64,000 bases of DNA. Origin: Nitrospira sp. GTDB taxonomy: Bacteria > Nitrospirota > Nitrospiria > Nitrospirales > Nitrospiraceae. The stretch lies in NCBI GenBank assembly GCA_029194665.1, contig JARFXO010000008.1, positions 99,166 through 163,165 of the forward strand. The letters run 5' to 3'. Within the stretch, counting starts at the first letter, position 1. Every line of letters begins with the position of its first letter. Position numbers and translations under genes: made by a program. Below the pieces are notes generated by a model that saw only the letters and a list, made by a program, of their open reading frames with translations, had not been told where the DNA came from and ran no database searches. This document shows, piece after piece, positions 15,924 to 29,300 of the stretch.

Positions 15924-17744
15924 ATGAGTATTCTGGCAAATAAGGACACCCGCGTGGTGATTCAGGGGGGTGCTGCAGGTGTCAACGCGGCCCGCCGCAT
16001 GGCGGAGTTCTGTTACCTGATCAAGCGCCCGCTCAATGTTGAAGCGTTCGTCTATCCGCCAGACGCCGGCAAGACCAACGAGATTCCCTACGGCAGTGGT
16101 TTGATCGCGATTCCAATCTACAAGACCGTTGCGGAAGCGACGAAGAACCATCCGACGATCAACACGAGCCTTGTCTACATCGGCGCGGACCGTGCGATGA
16201 GGGGAGGGATGGAAGCGCTGGATGATTCACATATTAAGGTGGTCTCGATGATCACCGAGGGTGTGCCGGAGAAGGATGCGAAACTGCTCGGCGCCCATGC
16301 CCGGAAGTTGGGCAAGGTCTTCAACGGTCCGTCATCCATCGGCATTATCTCCGCCGGCGCTTGCCGGTTGGGCGTAATCGGCGGAGCGTTCGACAACCTC
16401 GTGCTCTCAAAGCTCTATCGGGAAGGTTCTTTCGGAGTCATCACCAAGTCGGGCGGGCTTTCCAACGAAATCATTTGGATCTGCTCGCAGTTCGCCGACG
16501 GCATCACGACGGCGATCGGCATCGGCGGCGATGCCTATCCAGGCACCGACTACGTCAGTTACCTCGAAATGTTCGAGCATGATCCGCAGACGAAGGCGGT
16601 GGTCATCGTCGGTGAAATGGGCGGCGATCTCGAAGAGCGGGCGGCCGAGTGGTACGGTGCGAAGAAGCGCCGGATCAAGCTGATCGGCGTCGTCTCCGGG
16701 TTCTGTCAGGAAAGTCTGCCCAAGGGAATGAAGTTCGGCCATGCCGGCGCCAAGGAAGGGATGAAGGGAGAAGGCTCGGCCCGATCGAAGTCGGAGGCCC
16801 TCAAGCAATCCGGCGCGTTGGTGCCTGAGACGTTCGGTGCGCTTGGTCCCGCGATCAAGGACACGTATCAGGGATTCTTGAAGTCCGGTCTGGTCAAGGA
16901 GGTCATTGAGCCGGTCAGTCTTCCAAGGCTCCCCAAGACCGTCGAAGAAGCGATGAAGGCGGACGAAGTCGTGGTGGCGCCGCTCATCCGCACCACGATC
17001 AGCGACGACCGGGGGGACGAACCTTGCTACGACGGCTATCCTGCCTCCGAGCTAATCAATAAAGGGTATGAAATTCCTCATGTGATCGGTTTGCTCTGGG
17101 ACAAGCGGCTGATCTCAAAGCAAGAGGCTGAAATCATCAAGCGAATTATGATGTTGTCCGCCGACCACGGCCCCTGTGTGAGCGGTGCTTATGCGACGAT
17201 TCTCGCGGCCTGCGCCGGCATCGGGCTGTCGCAAGCGGTGGCAGCCGGCTTGATCATGATTGGGCCTCGCTTCGGCGGGGCCGTGACGGATGCCGGCCGC
17301 TGGTTCAAGTATGCGGTCGATAACAAGATGAAGGTCGACGAGTTTCTGGCTTACATGAAAAAGCACGTCGGGCCTGTGCCTGGTATCGGCCACCGAGTGA
17401 AGAGTTTGCGCAACCCTGATAAACGCGTGAAGGAACTCGTGGGTTACGTGAAGAGCTTGCATATCAAAACGCCCTGTCTCGATTTCGCCTTAGAGGTAGA
17501 GCAGGTGACGGCGGTGAAGAAGGATAATTTGATTCTGAACGTGGACGGCACGATGGCGGCTGTGTTGGTCGATATGGGCTTCCCGGTCGATAGTTTGAAC
17601 GGATTCTTCATCCTGTCGCGTACGATCGGATTGATCGGTCACTGGGTCGATCAGAAGCGACAGGACAGTCGTTTGATTCGGCTGTTCGATTACCTGGTGA
17701 ACTATGCGGCGCCCAAACGAAGAGAAGTGCCGCCTCTCAAGTAA
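15924..17744 (+). CDS. aclA: ATP-citrate lyase, alpha subunit
   Basis: 606 residues combining a succinyl-CoA synthetase alpha-like part and a citrate-synthase-like C-terminal part. The phosphorylatable histidine lies in FGHAGAKEG (His273). CoA-site motifs include ITKSGGLSNEIIW and IGIGGDAYPGTDYVSYLEMF. The synthase-like domain shows DHGPCVSGAYATILAACAGI, GPRFGGAVTDAGRWF and PGIGHRVKS. The order aclB-aclA matches green sulfur bacteria. Confidence 0.96.
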   Translation: MSILANKDTRVVIQGGAAGVNAARRMAEFCYLIKRPLNVEAFVYPPDAGKTNEIPYGSGLIAIPIYKTVAEATKNHPTINTSLVYIGADRAMRGGMEALDDSHIKVVSMITEGVPEKDAKLLGAHARKLGKVFNGPSSIGIISAGACRLGVIGGAFDNLVLSKLYREGSFGVITKSGGLSNEIIWICSQFADGITTAIGIGGDAYPGTDYVSYLEMFEHDPQTKAVVIVGEMGGDLEERAAEWYGAKKRRIKLIGVVSGFCQESLPKGMKFGHAGAKEGMKGEGSARSKSEALKQSGALVPETFGALGPAIKDTYQGFLKSGLVKEVIEPVSLPRLPKTVEEAMKADEVVVAPLIRTTISDDRGDEPCYDGYPASELINKGYEIPHVIGLLWDKRLISKQEAEIIKRIMMLSADHGPCVSGAYATILAACAGIGLSQAVAAGLIMIGPRFGGAVTDAGRWFKYAVDNKMKVDEFLAYMKKHVGPVPGIGHRVKSLRNPDKRVKELVGYVKSLHIKTPCLDFALEVEQVTAVKKDNLILNVDGTMAAVLVDMGFPVDSLNGFFILSRTIGLIGHWVDQKRQDSRLIRLFDYLVNYAAPKRREVPPLK

Positions 17745-17806
17745 GTGCTGAGTAACGAGTGCTGAGTCCCTGAGTTGCGAGTCCAGTCTCAGCGCCCAGC
17801 ACTCAG
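17744..17806. repeat. Period-7 hairpin array between aclA and acn
   Basis: Nine consecutive 7-base units in phase from 17744: AGTGCTG, AGTAACG, AGTGCTG, AGTCCCT, GAGTTGC, GAGTCCA, GTCTCAG, CGCCCAG, CACTCAG. The right units are complementary to the left (GAGTGCTG 17757-17764 with CAGCACTC 17797-17804). The array begins at the last base of the aclA stop codon. Confidence 0.75.
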
Positions 17807-17826
17807 AACATTGAAGGAGTGAAGCC

Positions 17827-22324
<4,498 letters not shown>

Positions 22325-22325
22325 C

Positions 22326-22404
22326 AGGACCGAGTCGCGAGGACTGAGTAGCTAGGACTGAGGACTGAGTTATTGATTGAGGACGAGCATCAGTCCTCAG
22401 TCCT
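22326..22404. repeat. Period-7 hairpin array between icd and frdB
   Basis: AGGACCG at 22326 and AGGACTG at 22340, 22354 and 22361 are all in 7-base phase. A perfect 15-base inverted pair (22354-22368 and 22390-22404, AGGACTGAGGACTGA and its complement) encloses a 21-base loop. The array begins two bases after the icd stop. Confidence 0.8.
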
Positions 22405-22440
22405 GAATCACGACGCTATCACGGTTGAAAACTAAGAACT

Positions 22441-23154
22441 ATGACAACGGACGATACCCAAAACGTGATCGATCAACCCGAGGTGATGAAGCCTCGGATG
22501 GTCACGATCGAGATCGCCGGCAAGAAGGTAGACGTGCCGGAAGGGATCACGGTTGTAAAGGCCATGTGGTACGCGGGCATCGACGTGGTTCGGGGGATCG
22601 GCTGCCTCGGCGGGTTTTGTGGCGCCTGCGCGACCTACTACCGGACGAAGGACGATCCGAAAGTAAGGACTTGCCTGGCTTGCCAAACGGCGGTGCAAGA
22701 TGGGATGTGCTTCACGATGATGCCGCCGTTCCCCGCGCGTAAGGCTATCTACGAGATCCAGAAACTCCAAGATCCGAAGCAAGACCTGTTCAACTTCTAT
22801 CCGGAAGCGCCGCTCTGTCGAAATTGCAATGCCTGTACCGAAGCCTGTCCCCAGAGGATCGACGTGCGCGAGGGAGTGTGGAAGGCTGTGTTCGGCGACT
22901 TCAAGAGTGTCTCCGAAATGTTCATGGACTGCGTCATGTGCGGCATGTGCACACCGGTCTGCATCGCCGATATCGCGCCGAATCTTGTCGCGCTCTATGT
23001 CAGCCGGGCTCAGGGCGCACACTTTGCCGAAAAGCCGATCGGACTGGATACCCGCATCAAAGAAATTCAAGAGGGTCGGTACAACGACGAGTGGCACAAC
23101 GTACTGAAGATGAACGACAAGGAACTTGCCGAGCATTGTGCGACTGTTAAGTGA
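22441..23154 (+). CDS. frdB: Fumarate reductase / succinate dehydrogenase iron-sulfur subunit
   Basis: 237 residues. An N-terminal [2Fe-2S] domain has GCLGGFCGACATYY and RTCLACQ; the C-terminal half has two further clusters, CRNCNACTEACPQ and CVMCGMCTPVC. The domain order is that of FrdB/SdhB. No membrane anchor subunit is encoded next to it, so the enzyme may be soluble. Ribosome site is weak. The pair with frdA would reduce fumarate to succinate in the rTCA cycle. Confidence 0.85.
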   Translation: MTTDDTQNVIDQPEVMKPRMVTIEIAGKKVDVPEGITVVKAMWYAGIDVVRGIGCLGGFCGACATYYRTKDDPKVRTCLACQTAVQDGMCFTMMPPFPARKAIYEIQKLQDPKQDLFNFYPEAPLCRNCNACTEACPQRIDVREGVWKAVFGDFKSVSEMFMDCVMCGMCTPVCIADIAPNLVALYVSRAQGAHFAEKPIGLDTRIKEIQEGRYNDEWHNVLKMNDKELAEHCATVK

Positions 23155-23166
23155 AAAATTTGGAAC

Positions 23167-23224
23167 GTGTGAAAGTCTTAAAGTCATGGTTCAGCAGCAA
23201 TCGTGAACCTTTGAACTTTCCCAC
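23167..23224. repeat. Intergenic hairpin between frdB and frdA
   Basis: Nested inverted repeats: GTG-T-GAAAGT (23167-23176) with ACTTTC-C-CAC (23215-23224), and GGTTCA (23188-23193) with TGAACC (23204-23209). AAAGTC and CTTT repeat at 7-8 base steps. It resembles the period-7 arrays but is less regular. Confidence 0.55.
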
Positions 23225-23240
23225 TTGCTACGGTTGAATC

Positions 23241-24824
23241 ATGGACATCCACGCACTTCAGCAAATCGTCCACAAGACTCGGGATGCCAGGCGTAAGCAG
23301 ACCATTCCGAAATTCTCGCCCGCCGACCGCGATCAACTGATTCACAAGTACCATCCTGATTTCCGGGCCAGCGCCTACCGGCCCATTCGGTTCGGTCCGA
23401 ACGAGGGCGAGAAGACCGTGGTTGAATTGGCCACCCTGCTCGAAGGTGACAGCCCCATTCACGACGATCTCGACCTGACGCCGCACCATCAGACCGATGT
23501 CCTGATCATCGGCGGCGGCGGAGCCGGCTGCGCGGCGGCCCTGCACGCCCACGGAGCCGGCGCCAAGACGATTCTCGCGACCAAGCTTCGGTTGGGCGAT
23601 TCAAACAGCGTGATGGCCCAGGGAGGGATGCAGGTGTCCGTGGCACCGGAGGACTCTCCGGTCACCCATTTTCTCGACACGCTCAAGGGTGGGCATATGG
23701 AGAACGACCATGCCCTGCTCAAGGTCATGGTCGAGGAAGGGCCGTCGATTGCGAAGTGGCTCTTGGAATTGGGTGTCTTGTTCGATCGGCAGGCCGACGG
23801 CAATCTCCATGTAAAAAAGGGCGGCGGCAGCTCCAAACCGCGACTCGTGACCTGCTCGGACTACACCGGGCTGGAGATCATGCGGGTGCTCAAGGATGAG
23901 GTCCTCAACCAGAAGATTCAGCTGCTGGAATTCGCCGCGGCGATTGAACTGCTCAGCGACGACAGCGGCGCCTGCACCGGGGCGATCTTCAAAGATCTCG
24001 ACAATCAGCGTCATGTCGTGGTCGCGGCCAAGTCGGTTATTCTGGCGACCGGTGGAATCGGCCGGCTTCACATTCAGGGATTCCCCACGAGCAACCACTA
24101 CGGCGCGACCGGCGATGGGCTCTGTTTGTCCTACCGCATGGGAGCGAAGCTGGCGCACATCGACACGTTTCAATACCATCCGTCGGGAGCGGTCTATCCG
24201 GAGCAATTGATCGGCGCGTTGGTCACAGAGGGCATCAGATCCGAAGGCGGCCAGCTGGTCAATGCCAAGGGCGATCGGTTTGTGAACGAGCTGGATACCC
24301 GCGATGTGGTGTCGTCCTCGATCATCCGAGAGTGCGAGGAAGGCCGAGGCATCCGCACGATGTCGGGCCGCGTCGGCGTCTGGTTGGATACGCCGATCTT
24401 GGATGCCGAACACGGAGCGGGCACAGTGGAGAAACATTTCCCGGCGATGGTGCTGCAATTCGAGAGGTTCGGCATCGACATCAGCAAGGATCCGGTGTTG
24501 ATCTATCCGACCCTGCACTACCAAAACGGCGGGGTGAAGATCGATACGAACTCGGAAACGAACGTGAAGAACCTCTTCGTGGCCGGCGAGGCGTCCGGAG
24601 GACTGCATGGACGCAATCGATTGATGGGCAATTCGCTCCTCGACCTGATGGTCTATGGCAAGCGGTCCGGTTTGACGGCGGCAGGACGAGCCGGATCGAT
24701 GAAGCAGGGCAAGCTCACATTGAAGCATCTGGAGCGGTTCCGCGCCGAGGCGAAGCAGCACGGGAATGTGAGCGGCGTGATCTCACCGATGATCCTGCCG
24801 GCGTACACCAGGAAAGTGGGTTAG
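23241..24824 (+). CDS. frdA: Fumarate reductase / succinate dehydrogenase flavoprotein subunit
   Basis: 527 residues. About 85 N-terminal residues precede the FAD dinucleotide motif TDVLIIGGGGAGCAAALHAH. Then come SNSVMAQGGMQVSV, the substrate loop FQYHPSGAVYPEQLIGALV, TEGIRSEGGQLVNAKGDRF, and the FAD site LFVAGEASGGLHGRNRL. It is shorter at the C-terminus than typical FrdA/SdhA (about 570-600), near L-aspartate oxidase length, but pairing with frdB in an rTCA block favours fumarate reductase. Confidence 0.85.
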   Translation: MDIHALQQIVHKTRDARRKQTIPKFSPADRDQLIHKYHPDFRASAYRPIRFGPNEGEKTVVELATLLEGDSPIHDDLDLTPHHQTDVLIIGGGGAGCAAALHAHGAGAKTILATKLRLGDSNSVMAQGGMQVSVAPEDSPVTHFLDTLKGGHMENDHALLKVMVEEGPSIAKWLLELGVLFDRQADGNLHVKKGGGSSKPRLVTCSDYTGLEIMRVLKDEVLNQKIQLLEFAAAIELLSDDSGACTGAIFKDLDNQRHVVVAAKSVILATGGIGRLHIQGFPTSNHYGATGDGLCLSYRMGAKLAHIDTFQYHPSGAVYPEQLIGALVTEGIRSEGGQLVNAKGDRFVNELDTRDVVSSSIIRECEEGRGIRTMSGRVGVWLDTPILDAEHGAGTVEKHFPAMVLQFERFGIDISKDPVLIYPTLHYQNGGVKIDTNSETNVKNLFVAGEASGGLHGRNRLMGNSLLDLMVYGKRSGLTAAGRAGSMKQGKLTLKHLERFRAEAKQHGNVSGVISPMILPAYTRKVG

Positions 24825-25045
24825 AACTGCAACGGGGCATTTCTTGTGCTCGCGCAACGCGGCACACGAAATGGAATTTTATCCCGTCGCCAAGATTATT
24901 TGGAGGGGGCTCCGGGTCGAACAAGTTCTGTTTGGCGGTGCTCGCAATGGGTGAAGGGCGCCTCTCGACGCCCTTAGGGTGGGTGGGTGAGAAGGGGCGC
25001 AGTAAGAAACGTCCCCGTCGCAGTCCTTTTTGAATGAGGTAGAGA

Positions 25046-26224
25046 ATGAACGTTCATGAATTTCAAGCCAAGTCTCTCTTCGCGCAATTCGGCGTGCCGG
25101 TGCCTCGCGGGAAGGAGATCACCTCCCCGGATGCTGCGACGGCTTGGGCCAACGAGCTGAATACACCGGTCTTCGTCGTCAAGGCTCAGATCCATGCCGG
25201 AGGACGGGGCAAGGCCGGCGGCGTCAAGATCACCAAAGATAAGACTGCTGTGGCCGGGTTGGCCAAGGAGTTGATCGGCAAGACGCTGGTAACGCACCAG
25301 ACCGGTCCGAAGGGGCGCCAGGTCAATCGCCTCCTGATGGAGGAAGGGGCGAACATCGCCAAGGAACTGTATCTCTCAATCTTGGTCGATCGCGACACAG
25401 GTTGGCCGACCTTCATCGCCAGCACCGAAGGCGGCATGGAAATCGAGGAGGTGGCTGCCCATACTCCGGAAAAGATCGTCAAGGAGGCGATTGATCCGGC
25501 GGTGGGATTCCAGGGACACAACGGCCGCAACGTCGCCTTTGCCCTCGGACTCCAATCCATCGAGCCCACGGTGATGAATCCTTTCGTTAAGCTGCTCGAA
25601 AATCTCTATCGTCTGTTCATGGAGAAGCACGCGGCGCTGGTCGAGATCAATCCGCTGATCATCACGAAGGAAAAAACCCTGGTGGCCCTGGACGGCAAAG
25701 TCTCGTTCGACGACAACGGCCTTTTTAAGCACGAAGACGTGCAAAAGATGCGCGATCTGAATGAAGAAGAGCCGCTCGAAATCGAAGCCACGGCGAACAA
25801 CCTGAACTATGTCAAGCTCGACGGCAACATCGGTTGCATGGTGAACGGTGCAGGCCTTGCCATGGCGACGATGGACGTGATCAAGCTGGCCGGAAGCGAG
25901 CCGGCCAACTTCCTGGACGTGGGCGGCGGCGCGACGAAAGAAACGGTGGCCGCCGGTTTTCGCATTCTTCTGAAAGACCCGAACGTCAAGGGTATTTTCA
26001 TCAATATCTTCGGCGGCATCGTTCGGTGCGAGCGGATCGCGCATGGAGTGATCGAAGCGGCCAAGGAAGTGAAGATCTCGGTGCCGTTGGTTGTGCGTCT
26101 GCAAGGGACGAACGCAGAGGAAGGCCGCAAGCTGCTGGCCGAGTCGGGCTTGAAGCTCGAAGTGGCGAACGATCTGTGGGAGGCGGCACAGAAGATTGTG
26201 AGACTGACCGGGAAAGCAGCGTGA
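25046..26224 (+). CDS. sucC: Succinyl-CoA synthetase, beta subunit
   Basis: 392 residues, starting MNVHEFQAKSLFAQFGVPVP, the standard N-terminus. ATP-grasp lysine region VVKAQIHAGGRGKAGGVKI, metal site LVEINPLIITKE, and the CoA-side LDVGGGATKETVAAGF and GIFINIFGGIVRCERIAHG are present. It activates succinate to succinyl-CoA in rTCA direction. Preceded by 221 bases without a gene after frdA, with ribosome site GAGGTAGAG. Confidence 0.97.
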   Translation: MNVHEFQAKSLFAQFGVPVPRGKEITSPDAATAWANELNTPVFVVKAQIHAGGRGKAGGVKITKDKTAVAGLAKELIGKTLVTHQTGPKGRQVNRLLMEEGANIAKELYLSILVDRDTGWPTFIASTEGGMEIEEVAAHTPEKIVKEAIDPAVGFQGHNGRNVAFALGLQSIEPTVMNPFVKLLENLYRLFMEKHAALVEINPLIITKEKTLVALDGKVSFDDNGLFKHEDVQKMRDLNEEEPLEIEATANNLNYVKLDGNIGCMVNGAGLAMATMDVIKLAGSEPANFLDVGGGATKETVAAGFRILLKDPNVKGIFINIFGGIVRCERIAHGVIEAAKEVKISVPLVVRLQGTNAEEGRKLLAESGLKLEVANDLWEAAQKIVRLTGKAA

Positions 26225-26352
26225 GAGAAGGTGCGCCTGGTCGAGTCTCAGTGCTCGTCCACCGCGCACAGGAGAGTCGATTCATATTATGAGACATCGG
26301 TCGGTGCTCGGTGGATGTGCCCAGTATGAGCCCCGACTCGTCACACCTTCTC
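26225..26352. repeat. Long imperfect hairpin filling the sucC-sucD gap
   Basis: GAGAAGGTG (26225-26233) pairs with CACCTTCTC (26344-26352); inside, CGAGTC pairs with GACTCG and TCCACCGCGCAC pairs with GTGCTCGGTGGA (one mismatch). The structure begins right after the sucC stop and ends just before the sucD ribosome site. No clear 7-base period. Confidence 0.65.
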
Positions 26353-26380
26353 AAAAGGAAGAACAGGAAAAGAGGGAATC

Positions 26381-27253
26381 GTGAGCATTCTCGTTGATAA
26401 AAATACACGGGTGGTGGTGCAGGGGATTACGGGCAAGGAAGGGTCGTTCCATGCGACCCAATGCAAGGCCTATGGGACTAAGATGGTCGCGGGTGTCACA
26501 CCTGGGAAGGCCGGGCAGGAAGTGGAAGGCATCCCGGTGTTCAACACGGTGGCCGATGCGGTGAAGCAGACCGAGTGCGATACCTCGCTCATCTTCGTGC
26601 CGCCGCCGTTCTGTGCCGACGCGATTCTCGAAGCAGCCGATGCCGGTATCAAATTGGTCATCTGCATCACTGAGGGGATTCCCGTCAACGACATGGTGAA
26701 GGTGAAACGAGCGCTTCGCGGCCGCGATGTTCGTTTGATCGGACCGAACTGCCCCGGCGTGATCACGGTGGATGAGGCCAAGATCGGTATCATGCCGGGC
26801 TTCATTCACAAGAAAGGCGTGGTCGGGGTGGTATCCCGCAGCGGCACCTTGACGTATGAAGCAGTGCACCAACTCTCGACGTTGGGATTGGGAGAGACGA
26901 CCTGTGTCGGTATCGGTGGTGATCCAGTGAACGGCACGGGATTCGTGGACGTCTTGCCGCTGTTTGAGAAGGATCCCGAAACTCACGCGATCGTCATGAT
27001 CGGAGAGATCGGCGGCGACGCCGAGGAAAAAGCCGCTGAGTTCATCAAAAACAACATCAAGAAACCTGTGATCAGCTTCATCGCCGGTATTACCGCGCCT
27101 CCAGGCCGCCGCATGGGCCATGCCGGAGCGATCATTTCCGGTGGCAAAGGCACTGCCGCTGAAAAGATGAAGACTCTGGAAGCGGCTGGGGTCACAGTCG
27201 TCAAGAATCCAGCTGAGATCGGTGCGGCGGTCAAAAAAGCGTTGGGACGGTAG
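26381..27253 (+). CDS. sucD: Succinyl-CoA synthetase, alpha subunit
   Basis: 290 residues starting at GTG... in the ORF register [20 protein letters not shown], the standard start. Motifs: [53 protein letters not shown] and the phosphohistidine loop [14 protein letters not shown]. Last gene of the rTCA block; its N-terminus resembles that of the AclA ORF (MSILANKDTRVVIQGGA), showing their shared ancestry. Confidence 0.97.
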   Translation: MSILVDKNTRVVVQGITGKEGSFHATQCKAYGTKMVAGVTPGKAGQEVEGIPVFNTVADAVKQTECDTSLIFVPPPFCADAILEAADAGIKLVICITEGIPVNDMVKVKRALRGRDVRLIGPNCPGVITVDEAKIGIMPGFIHKKGVVGVVSRSGTLTYEAVHQLSTLGLGETTCVGIGGDPVNGTGFVDVLPLFEKDPETHAIVMIGEIGGDAEEKAAEFIKNNIKKPVISFIAGITAPPGRRMGHAGAIISGGKGTAAEKMKTLEAAGVTVVKNPAEIGAAVKKALGR

Positions 27254-27422
27254 TTTCCAGGTACATGCTTCCGTTGGCATCCTCCTCTGGTGCCACAGCC
27301 ATGTCCGATGGGGTATTGGATTTACCGATAGCTCCAATCCGTTTTATCTATTTTCAAAAATGAGCGCGGGGTTGCTACTGTTGGCGCCGTTCGCCGAATG
27401 TCTACGAAAGGAGCATCCCCTC

Positions 27423-27620
27423 ATGATCGCTCTAGAGGCGGAGAGGTGGACTCTCATGCCAATCACCGCAACAGCGGAACCTGGGGTCGGTTCGGGCGTA
27501 ACGACGACGGAAGCGTCTCGCATCGCCCCGCTGACCATCGACGAGATCCTGACGGATATCAAATTTCGCGACCCAAATTCGTTGAAGAAAAATATTTTCT
27601 TTACCTTGGGAGGGCGATGA
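27423..27620 (+). CDS. Small hypothetical protein, 65 residues
   Basis: ATG at 27423 follows a good ribosome site (GAAAGGAGC). Starts MIALEAERWTLMPITATAEP; alanine- and threonine-rich, ending in a basic SLKKNIFFTLGGR. The stop abuts the next ATG at 27621, implying co-translation with the outer-membrane protein gene. No known family; coding status rests on spacing and ribosome site. Confidence 0.5.
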   Translation: MIALEAERWTLMPITATAEPGVGSGVTTTEASRIAPLTIDEILTDIKFRDPNSLKKNIFFTLGGR

Positions 27621-28466
27621 ATGAACACCAGAATTTCGGCGATGATTTGCCTCCTCTGTGTCTTCAGCTATTCGGATCTCACCAGGGCACAAGATCCGTA
27701 CAGCCAACGGGTCGCCGATCCCTATGCGATATCGCCTAATCCCCCGAACATGTCCGCCGGTACGCCCGAGCTCTATCTTTCCTTTATGGCGGGCGTGGGA
27801 ATGCCGCTCAGTGAGGATGCCACGTTTACTGATGGGTCACAGCCTACGGTGATGCCGAATATCAACTATGCGATGAAACAGTCGATCGGTGGCAACGCTG
27901 GGATCTGGTTTCCAACCAGGAACAAATTGGCGGGACTCGATCTCGGCGGTGAAATCGAGGGTTTTATCTGGTTTCCGGACGTGAACTGCTGTGTGGAGAA
28001 TTTTAATGGGGTCTATCTTCCCGACGGAATGTTCCAGGGCACCACGACTGAAATGCAAGGCGTCTACGTCGGCGCCAATTTCCTGATTCGAAAACCGATG
28101 GCGGTTTCCGAGGCCTATCCCAACGGGCGGTGGTTTCCGTACGTCGGGGTCGGTGTGGGAGCGCATCAGATAGCGTATAGGCCAGGTGGATTCCGGGGAG
28201 CTGGTTTTCAGAACGCCATCACCGACCAACGGGATACGACTGTCGGGTTTCTTGCAAAGGGAGGACTCAAGTTCCATCTGTTCAAGTACCTGGCTGCGTT
28301 TGCTGAGGCGAAGTATACGCAGGCCTTTCACGACCAGCTGGGGACGGATCGGTACGGGGTGTCCGAACCTGGCGCGCAAAATCTAACCATAAATACTTAT
28401 TCATCTACGATCCAAACGATCTTTGTGCATGCTGGCTTGTCGCTTCACTTTGACGTGAAACCGTAG
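27621..28466 (+). CDS. Outer-membrane beta-barrel protein
   Basis: 281 residues with an N-terminal signal peptide (ISAMICLLCVFSYSDLTRAQ). The mature protein alternates hydrophobic/aromatic strands with glycine turns, e.g. LYLSFMAGVGMPLSEDATF, VGANFLIRKP, WFPYVGVGVGAHQIAY and FVHAGLSLHFDVKP, as in small OmpA-barrel or Omp25-like porin-fold proteins. No periplasmic peptidoglycan domain. Function unknown. Confidence 0.7.
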   Translation: MNTRISAMICLLCVFSYSDLTRAQDPYSQRVADPYAISPNPPNMSAGTPELYLSFMAGVGMPLSEDATFTDGSQPTVMPNINYAMKQSIGGNAGIWFPTRNKLAGLDLGGEIEGFIWFPDVNCCVENFNGVYLPDGMFQGTTTEMQGVYVGANFLIRKPMAVSEAYPNGRWFPYVGVGVGAHQIAYRPGGFRGAGFQNAITDQRDTTVGFLAKGGLKFHLFKYLAAFAEAKYTQAFHDQLGTDRYGVSEPGAQNLTINTYSSTIQTIFVHAGLSLHFDVKP

Positions 28467-28787
28467 GTTCGTGCAAGAGCCACTCAGGTTGCTTATCGCG
28501 GTGCAGCGTGGTGTTCAGCCAGGGTTGGCCTGGCTGAACACCGACAATTCCTCTCCCTCTCCATCTACTACATCTCAGTTGCCCCACTCATGCTAGAGGA
28601 ATCGTAGTCGGTCAACCGTCTGGCCCTACCGGGGTTCTCGATCAACGTTCGTCCTGTAGTAGCTTGCCGAGGTAGTGGGAGGGTCCACTACCGCCGATGC
28701 ACTCTCGTTGGATTCTAGCCTTTAGCGTAAGGTTAGGAGAGGGTACCTGTCTGGCGTCAACTAGGACTTGAGGGGTTCGATTGACGT
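28467..28787. other. Intergenic region with two hairpins
   Basis: About 320 bases between the barrel gene and the convergent PilZ gene. It contains the 14-bp terminator-like hairpin at 28510-28542 and an 8-bp hairpin (GGTAGTGG/CCACTACC, 28671-28692). No gene was seen. Confidence 0.6.
28510..28542. terminator. Perfect 14-bp hairpin, probable transcription terminator
   Basis: GGTGTTCAGCCAGG (28510-28523) and its exact complement (28529-28542) enclose a 5-base loop. There is no U-run of usual length after it, so bidirectional or factor-assisted termination between convergent genes is likely. Confidence 0.6.
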
Positions 28788-29141
28788 TCAGACCAATGTC
28801 GGCAAGCAGTTCACGTCGAGGGCCGGCGCTTGAGACATGACTCGATCCAATCGGTGCCGAGTGAGTGTGGGCACACGAATGAACTCCACGCCAAAGCCCT
28901 TTTCACCAACCCAGCGGATTTTTCCTAACTCAATGAACAGAGAGGCTGTTGGATCGGGCAACACAACGCTCAGCTTGATATAGCTACCTTTGAGGACTGT
29001 CCGCTCACAGCTAACGGAGCAGCCTGAAATGGAGAGATCCGACAGCATCCCTTCACCTACAAACGGGGCGCCTCCGAATATCACAGGATATGCCACAGGA
29101 AGCCGCTGGTGTAGTCGCCAGTTAACCGGTTGGTCTACCAT
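28788..29141 (-). CDS. PilZ domain protein
   Basis: 117 residues. Both c-di-GMP-binding elements of PilZ are visible: R-x3-R at Arg9-Arg13 (RLHQR) and D-x-S-x2-G at Asp35-Gly40 (DLSISG). The rest, KLSVVLPDP and IRWVGEKGFGVEFI, fits the barrel. Ribosome site AGGAGGAC precedes the ATG. It is downstream of and co-directional with the secretin gene, so a role in c-di-GMP control of secretion or pili is possible but inferred. Confidence 0.85.
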   Translation of the reverse strand: MVDQPVNWRLHQRLPVAYPVIFGGAPFVGEGMLSDLSISGCSVSCERTVLKGSYIKLSVVLPDPTASLFIELGKIRWVGEKGFGVEFIRVPTLTRHRLDRVMSQAPALDVNCLPTLV

Positions 29142-29300
29142 AGCGATGTCCTCCTAGGCACAGTCTATCCAGGTAGATGGTAAGCGACCATTCCTCGGAG
29201 GGGGGGCTTATGATGACCTGTGGATCGGTATCAGGGGTTCGTTGAACTACCGTTTGCAGAGTATTACACAGAGTCGTGGCCATCCATGGATGTGCCTGCC

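Noticed and set aside
22326..22404. CRISPR array or tRNA-like structure
   Set aside because: The repeats are contiguous 7-base units without spacers, and the foldback has no tRNA or rRNA features.
24825..25045. Short gene between frdA and sucC
   Set aside because: The only frames extend out of frdA in the wrong register and have no translation signals.
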